Shown here: piece after piece, positions 39,649 through 43,296 of the stretch
How the letters are laid out: every line of letters begins with the position of its first letter
How positions within the stretch are numbered: position 1 is the first letter of the stretch
From: JBGSOV01 sp964558715
GTDB lineage: Bacteria; Patescibacteriota; Gracilibacteria; CAIRYL01; GCA-016699755
Direction: 5' to 3'
DNA length: 43,296 bases
NCBI GenBank assembly: GCA_964558715.1
Contig: CAZLFD010000007.1
Coordinates: forward strand, 1 to 43,296
Notes under the pieces: generated by a model
The model's database searches: none
What the model was told of the DNA's origin: nothing
Seen by the model: the letters and a program-made list of their open reading frames with translations, nothing else
Made by a program: the position numbers and the translations under genes

Positions 39649-40953
39649 TTACTTGTCCGGCAACGCCTTCGCCTTCGCCTGCAACACTCGCATCGCGTTC
39701 ATAAAGCAGATGTACGCTTCGTACGGTGTGTCGTACGGCGAAAAGTATTTATGCACATCGCCATCGCTCCAGTACTTGGTACACATGTAGTAGAGGTGAT
39801 CAGATGTCTGCAGTTTACCAAAGTCGTCAACGAGTTTCTGAATATATTCGTCTTTTTTGTGCTTATGCGGATGTAGGAGGCCTTCAACGCGTGAAAGCTC
39901 TTCGAGTGCGGAATGTTGCAGGTCGTTTTCAAGCCAGGCACTGAGGTCGCGCTCGGTATCGGCCCACGAGACAAAATGCGGCACATCGTACACGCCGTGT
40001 TGCTCGCAATGCTTGATGGTCTCAGACGGTGTACGAAAGCCAATATTGTGATGCCTTAGCACTTCTGGCAGATGTTCCATAAATTGAAAGATGCCGGTGT
40101 CTTCCCATTGGTGCTCACCAAAGGTTTCGTAATCCATAAACAGGTTGATGGTCTCGCCATCGGCAATGCCGAGCCATTCGGCATATTTATCGGTCGTTAG
40201 GGGCCAATCGGCCCAGCCCTTGTTGCTAAAGCGGAAAGCGACATCGTCGCTTAATTGGTAGCTTTTTAGCAGCAACGGGAGTGACTTGGCTTTCTTCTTG
40301 CTGATGGCATTTTGCTCGGCGATTTTGATATCTTCGGCGTGAATGTCGCTCGGCTGTGCCGTGCGCACGAAGTGTGGACTCGATCCGTGGAGATAGGGAT
40401 CCCAGCCTTCGCAGACCATGCCGTCAAAACCCATCTGGCGGATGAATTCCCCCACGTCGTTGCGGTAGATAAGCTCAGTATTGCGAAAGACTTTTGACTT
40501 TACGCCGAAGAGTTTTTTCACTGTATCTCTCTGTTTGTGGATCTGTTCGGCGAATTCTTCTTTGCTGTAGAGGTACGAAAGCGAGTGATAATAGGTTTCT
40601 GCAAGAAACTCGACCTGTCCGGTATCCGCCAATTTTTTAAAGAGCTCAAGGATTTCGGCACCTTTTTCGGGGTACTCTTGGCATTGCTCAAGGAAGACTC
40701 CGGAAAGTGAGTAGGCAGCGCGAAAATCAGGGTTCGTCTCGGCTAAATGAAGGACGAGTTTTGTCATCGGTAGGTAGCACTTATCGGTGACCTTGTTAAA
40801 GATATCGCGATTCAAATAGCCTTCGGGCCCGGCAAAGATATTTTCGGGGTCATCCTCGAAAAACGAGATATCGCGCAGGCGATACGGCTGATGCACCTGA
40901 AAGTAAAAGCAGACGTTCTTATATGGCATTTTTGTAAGATATTTTTGAGTCAT
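39649..40953 (-). CDS. Glycoside hydrolase family 57 (alpha-amylase type)
   Basis: 434 residues from the ATG at 40953; an ATG at 40929 (MPYKNVCFYFQVHQPYRL) is equally possible. GH57 regions: FQVHQPYRL (region I), AETYYHSL (region II), VFRNTELIY (nucleophile Glu ~159) and LFMDYETFGEHQW (acid Asp ~272), then SWADTERDLSAWLEN. It cleaves alpha-1,4-glucans or transfers glucan chains; intracellular, with no signal peptide. With GH15 and ROK it would degrade glycogen- or starch-like polymer to glucose-6-phosphate. Confidence 0.95.
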   Translation of the reverse strand: MTQKYLTKMPYKNVCFYFQVHQPYRLRDISFFEDDPENIFAGPEGYLNRDIFNKVTDKCYLPMTKLVLHLAETNPDFRAAYSLSGVFLEQCQEYPEKGAEILELFKKLADTGQVEFLAETYYHSLSYLYSKEEFAEQIHKQRDTVKKLFGVKSKVFRNTELIYRNDVGEFIRQMGFDGMVCEGWDPYLHGSSPHFVRTAQPSDIHAEDIKIAEQNAISKKKAKSLPLLLKSYQLSDDVAFRFSNKGWADWPLTTDKYAEWLGIADGETINLFMDYETFGEHQWEDTGIFQFMEHLPEVLRHHNIGFRTPSETIKHCEQHGVYDVPHFVSWADTERDLSAWLENDLQHSALEELSRVEGLLHPHKHKKDEYIQKLVDDFGKLQTSDHLYYMCTKYWSDGDVHKYFSPYDTPYEAYICFMNAMRVLQAKAKALPDK

Positions 40954-41084
40954 TAGAGGATACCAGAAAAGCTACCACTTGGGAAGCTGATGGGGTGGAC
41001 AAAGAAGGAAGAAAGGGTACAACCATGTTATTTAACATAATATATTTTACCAATTATAGTTAGATTAAGTAACCATCCTAATGC

Positions 41085-41345
41085 ATGAAAAACTATCGCA
41101 AATCATTCCAACGCATACAAGATGAGCGAAGAGATCTTTTGGGTGAACCTGGGGATTTCAATCCAAGGAGACCGCAAGAAAAAGATGAAGATAATTTATG
41201 GTGTAATTTCTGCAATAGCTATTATTCCAAGGAGGAAGCCATGAAAGAGAAGTGGATTGGATGGCAGACCCGTTGCAAATTCTGTCTCCCAGATTCTAAA
41301 TCCTTGCGCCGGAATGGGTGTGTCGGTAGACCACCCGTTTCGTAA
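41085..41345 (+). CDS. Small protein with two CxxC pairs (zinc-ribbon-like)
   Basis: 86 residues, very polar. WCNFC (~39-43) and RCKFC (~63-67) are spaced like a treble-clef or zinc ribbon, with a basic N-terminal half (NYRKSFQRIQDERRD). A further Cys lies near the end. It may bind zinc and nucleic acid, but no family is recognised. The start is the second of two overlapping ATGs (ATGCATG). The upstream region is A+T-rich. Confidence 0.6.
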   Translation: MKNYRKSFQRIQDERRDLLGEPGDFNPRRPQEKDEDNLWCNFCNSYYSKEEAMKEKWIGWQTRCKFCLPDSKSLRRNGCVGRPPVS

Positions 41346-41384
41346 CCTTTAGTGTTAGAGTGTAATACCTACCCCCTGCCAACT

Positions 41385-41475
41385 CCCACACTCTCTAGGG
41401 GGAGAGTAACTCCGCGCCAAAAAACCTGCCTGATTACCGATTGCCCCTGTTTGCCGTTCGCAGTTTGCTGTTTGC
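41385..41475. repeat. Repeat composite: CTCCGCGC block plus TGTTTGC heptads
   Basis: ACTCTCTAGGGGGAGAGTAA then CTCCGCGCC and CCTGCCTGATTACCGATTGCC is followed at 41448 by TGTTTGC, CGTTCGC, AGTTTGC, TGTTTGC. The order is the same as at 9854-9988. Apart from this and the promoter at 41721, the 450-bp gap 41346-41795 shows no gene. Confidence 0.75.
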
Positions 41476-41720
41476 CGAATAATCGCAAACTATCACCGGA
41501 ACTAGTTTGTTTATCGGCACAGACTCTCGCCAGATGACTGTGCCGCAGATTCGCGTGTACGTCGCTGTTCCTTTTCAGGGGCTGTGATGATGAGAGATGG
41601 CTACCCAGCTCCTATGGCGGCGTTCTGCTTTCGCTTGTCACACTAAAGTATAAAGTATGCATTTGTTGCATCATGGCACAGGCAAAGTGTTAGGAACGAT
41701 AGTTCTTCTTTAGCCGGTAT

Positions 41721-41749
41721 TTGCTTATAATATATTTTTATAGTATAAT
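41721..41749 (+). promoter_or_regulatory. Sigma70-like promoter of the Cys-rich protein gene
   Basis: TTGCTT (41721-41726), exactly 17 bases, then TATAAT (41744-41749). The start near 41756 leaves a leader of about 40 bases before the ATG at 41796. Confidence 0.7.
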
Positions 41750-41795
41750 CAATTTAACACGGAAAAATACGGATTTTTTCTTTTAAAACAAATAC

Positions 41796-43010
41796 ATGAA
41801 AAATGCTCTTACACTTCAGCAATACAGCACACTGCCCGTGGCGGTGTTGGTGACAACATTGTTCGTGGTCGCTCTTGGAATACGAATGGCTTTTGCCACT
41901 GATGCCCCTGCCTGTGAAACCGAGTGTGTGGACGGCATTTGCCAACAAATCGGTGATTGTGACACCGGCACGGGAGAGGGTGTACCCGGAGGCGTGCAGT
42001 TGCCTGGAAACGGACAAGATCCCCTTGATGGGTTGATTCCAGGCGGTCAGGGTGCCGGAGGGGGGCTGGTGCCAGGTGGTGCTGGAGCTCCGGTCGGTCA
42101 GCTACCCGGGGGCGGTGGAAATCAGGGTGAAACCAGGCGGGAAGTACGGCGTGAATGCAGAACAACATGTACAGATGGTGTCTGCCAACAAGAAGGTGAT
42201 TGTGACAATGGCGGCGGCGGAGGCGCTCCTGGCGGTGGACAAAATCCCATCGGCGAGTTCTTCCCTGGTGGCGAGCAGATGCCGGGCGGAGCCGGTGCAC
42301 CTATTGGTCAGCTCCCCGGGGGCGGTGGAAATCAGGGTGAAACCAGGCGGGAAGAACGGCGTGAATGCAGAACAACGTGTGTCGATGGTGTCTGCCAACA
42401 AGAAGGTGATTGTGAGAATGGCGGAGTGGTAGGAGTTCCCGGAGGCGGGCAAAATCCCATCGGCGATCTCTTCCCTGGTGGCGGGCAGATGCCGGGCGGC
42501 GAAGCCGGGATTCCCGGCATCGTAGAGGGAAGCAGTAACAGTCTGATCGAGCTCTTTACCGGAATCTGGGTGAGGGCCATCAATCAATTCACCGGTCTGG
42601 CAGATTTCCCGGATGACGCCCCCGAGTGGGCGGCTCCACCAACAGATCCCGCCTCGCCGGAAGGCGAAACGACCGTCAACGCTTTTGCCCCCGATGATTC
42701 CAATACAATCATCATCGAAGCCGGCACCCCGAGCCGCCTCACGCGGGTTTACGAAGAAGCGCACTGTCACACCGACGGTCGTTGGCAACAAGTCGATCTG
42801 ACATCGGCTCAACCACAGACCGAGCCCGGCTGGCATGACGGCGTTGCCGTCGGCTCGATCGAACTTCAAGAAGGTGAATTAGATAGCGGCACCTACTGCG
42901 CGGCATTTATGTGTCACTGGCGAAATGGCACACAATCGTGGGCGTGCGGCTGTCGCGACGCGTCTTGTACCACCCAAGGGTGGAACACGCAAGGTGTGCG
43001 CCGCCTGTAA
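41796..43010 (+). CDS. Secreted Cys-rich repeat protein, unknown
   Basis: 404 residues. A signal peptide (about 14-35, PVAVLVTTLFVVALGIRMAFA) is followed by three copies of a C-x3-C-x-DG-x-CQQ-x-GDC module. The second and third are 70-residue repeats that are nearly identical at DNA level (210-bp period, 42101 and 42311). The modules are separated by Gly/Pro-rich text (LPGGGGNQGETRRE, PGGGQNPIG). The C-terminal third (~245-404) is a different, globular-looking part with six or more cysteines (EEAHCHTDGRWQQVDL, CAAFMCHWRNG, CGCRDASC). It probably works outside the cell with disulfides. No known family is recognised. Confidence 0.8.
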   Translation: MKNALTLQQYSTLPVAVLVTTLFVVALGIRMAFATDAPACETECVDGICQQIGDCDTGTGEGVPGGVQLPGNGQDPLDGLIPGGQGAGGGLVPGGAGAPVGQLPGGGGNQGETRREVRRECRTTCTDGVCQQEGDCDNGGGGGAPGGGQNPIGEFFPGGEQMPGGAGAPIGQLPGGGGNQGETRREERRECRTTCVDGVCQQEGDCENGGVVGVPGGGQNPIGDLFPGGGQMPGGEAGIPGIVEGSSNSLIELFTGIWVRAINQFTGLADFPDDAPEWAAPPTDPASPEGETTVNAFAPDDSNTIIIEAGTPSRLTRVYEEAHCHTDGRWQQVDLTSAQPQTEPGWHDGVAVGSIELQEGELDSGTYCAAFMCHWRNGTQSWACGCRDASCTTQGWNTQGVRRL

Positions 43011-43183
43011 GCCGCTGTTCATGGGCAGTGCCGGGCTGCCAGGAAGATTTTGATGAAGCAACTCTCTGAAATACTGCTTTTATTTGATGCGACAACACGC
43101 AAGCCATGATACCGGATGAAGCTAAAATGATTGCTTGTGTTCACCAACCTGCAGGGGCACTCGCGATACAATAGGAGATTTTC

Positions 43184-43276
43184 GTGTGCGTAGTTGTCAG
43201 CAACGATTGCGTAAATAATATTGAGCAAACTACCAAAACTTTTTTTGAACTAAGCCCCAATTCTCGTGACAGATGA
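43184..43276 (+). CDS. Possible small ORF with a good ribosome binding site
   Basis: AGGAG at 43173-43177 stands six bases before a GTG at 43184 that opens MCVVVSNDCVNNIEQTTKTF; UGA ends it after 30 residues. The frame stays open after the UGA to the window edge. It may be the 5' end of a longer gene or chance. Nothing else is seen in 43011-43296. Confidence 0.25.
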   Translation: MCVVVSNDCVNNIEQTTKTFFELSPNSRDR

Positions 43277-43296
43277 GGCAAGTCGCTGTCGGTAGT

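Noticed and set aside
41352..41537. Plus-strand frame in the 41346-41795 spacer
   Set aside because: It is built from the repeat composite (CTCCGCGC and heptads).

Overview
This is a scaffold fragment of a bacterial genome, with three runs of N at 3667-3676, 9605-9614 and 33838-33937. It most likely comes from a Candidate Phyla Radiation member of the Peregrinibacteria/Gracilibacteria type, though this placement is inferred. The support is a run of small lipoproteins and membrane-anchored surface proteins, an S-layer-homology/sortase fusion, a Gmad2-domain protein, a prolyl-tRNA synthetase without an editing insertion, very little operon structure, and a patchy set of biosynthetic genes (panC, dapA, ilvC). 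UGA ends normal genes here (proS, dcd, the EEP hydrolase, the TPR gene), so the UGA=Gly code of Gracilibacteria does not apply. Layout: 1-1710 is the end of a LamG/glycine-rich surface protein. 2263-4939 (minus) is an ABC-2 exporter with a TPR partner. 5208-8036 holds a TsaB-like gene, a PAP2-related membrane protein, a YtxH-like protein and proS. 8055-8977 is an A+T-rich patch with a zeta-toxin-like kinase and a small basic protein, next to tRNA-Met. 9241-13169 holds a fumarase-beta-like gene with a gap and a large amidase/SpoIID wall protein. 13162-20237 holds panC, a LysRS with an extra C-terminal domain, dapA and ilvC plus small unknown genes. 20459-24293 holds a thioredoxin-like lipoprotein, dcd, tRNA-Val, a Gmad2 protein, DUF2905, nnrE and AMMECR1. 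24409-27241 is a PLD-VTT-EEP operon whose PLD frame has two stops. 27464-34747 holds an orphan phosphopantetheinyl transferase, the SLH-sortase, two tandem EamA transporters, an FTR1 remnant, a Kef-type antiporter, tRNA-Ser and two small membrane proteins. 34830-40953 holds a hydrolase lipoprotein, a multiply interrupted frame, and a glucan-degrading set (ROK kinase, GH15, GH57). 41085-43010 holds a small Zn-finger-like protein and a secreted cysteine-rich repeat protein. Two themes cut across the window. First, the intergenic spaces are full of dispersed, often palindromic repeats: a TGTTTGC heptad family, a hairpin family around GGGCAGA..TCTGCCC, a family around CTCCGCGC, one around GCAATCCAGA, and a 121-bp direct repeat at the 100-N gap. 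One heptad tract has become coding sequence in the C-terminus of the ABC ATPase. Second, at least three loci (PLD, FTR1, and the frame at 36032-36412) keep a readable frame across in-frame stops of all three types with no frameshift, and two more genes lack a normal start codon. This looks like recent decay by point mutation rather than a changed genetic code. How the genes work together: GH57, GH15 and ROK would turn alpha-glucan into glucose and glucose-6-phosphate. The PLD-VTT-EEP set points to membrane lipid handling. The amidase/SpoIID protein, SLH-sortase, LamG protein, Gmad2 protein and Cys-rich protein form a cell-surface toolkit. panC, dapA and ilvC each stand alone, so their full pathways are elsewhere in the genome or rely on exchanged metabolites.
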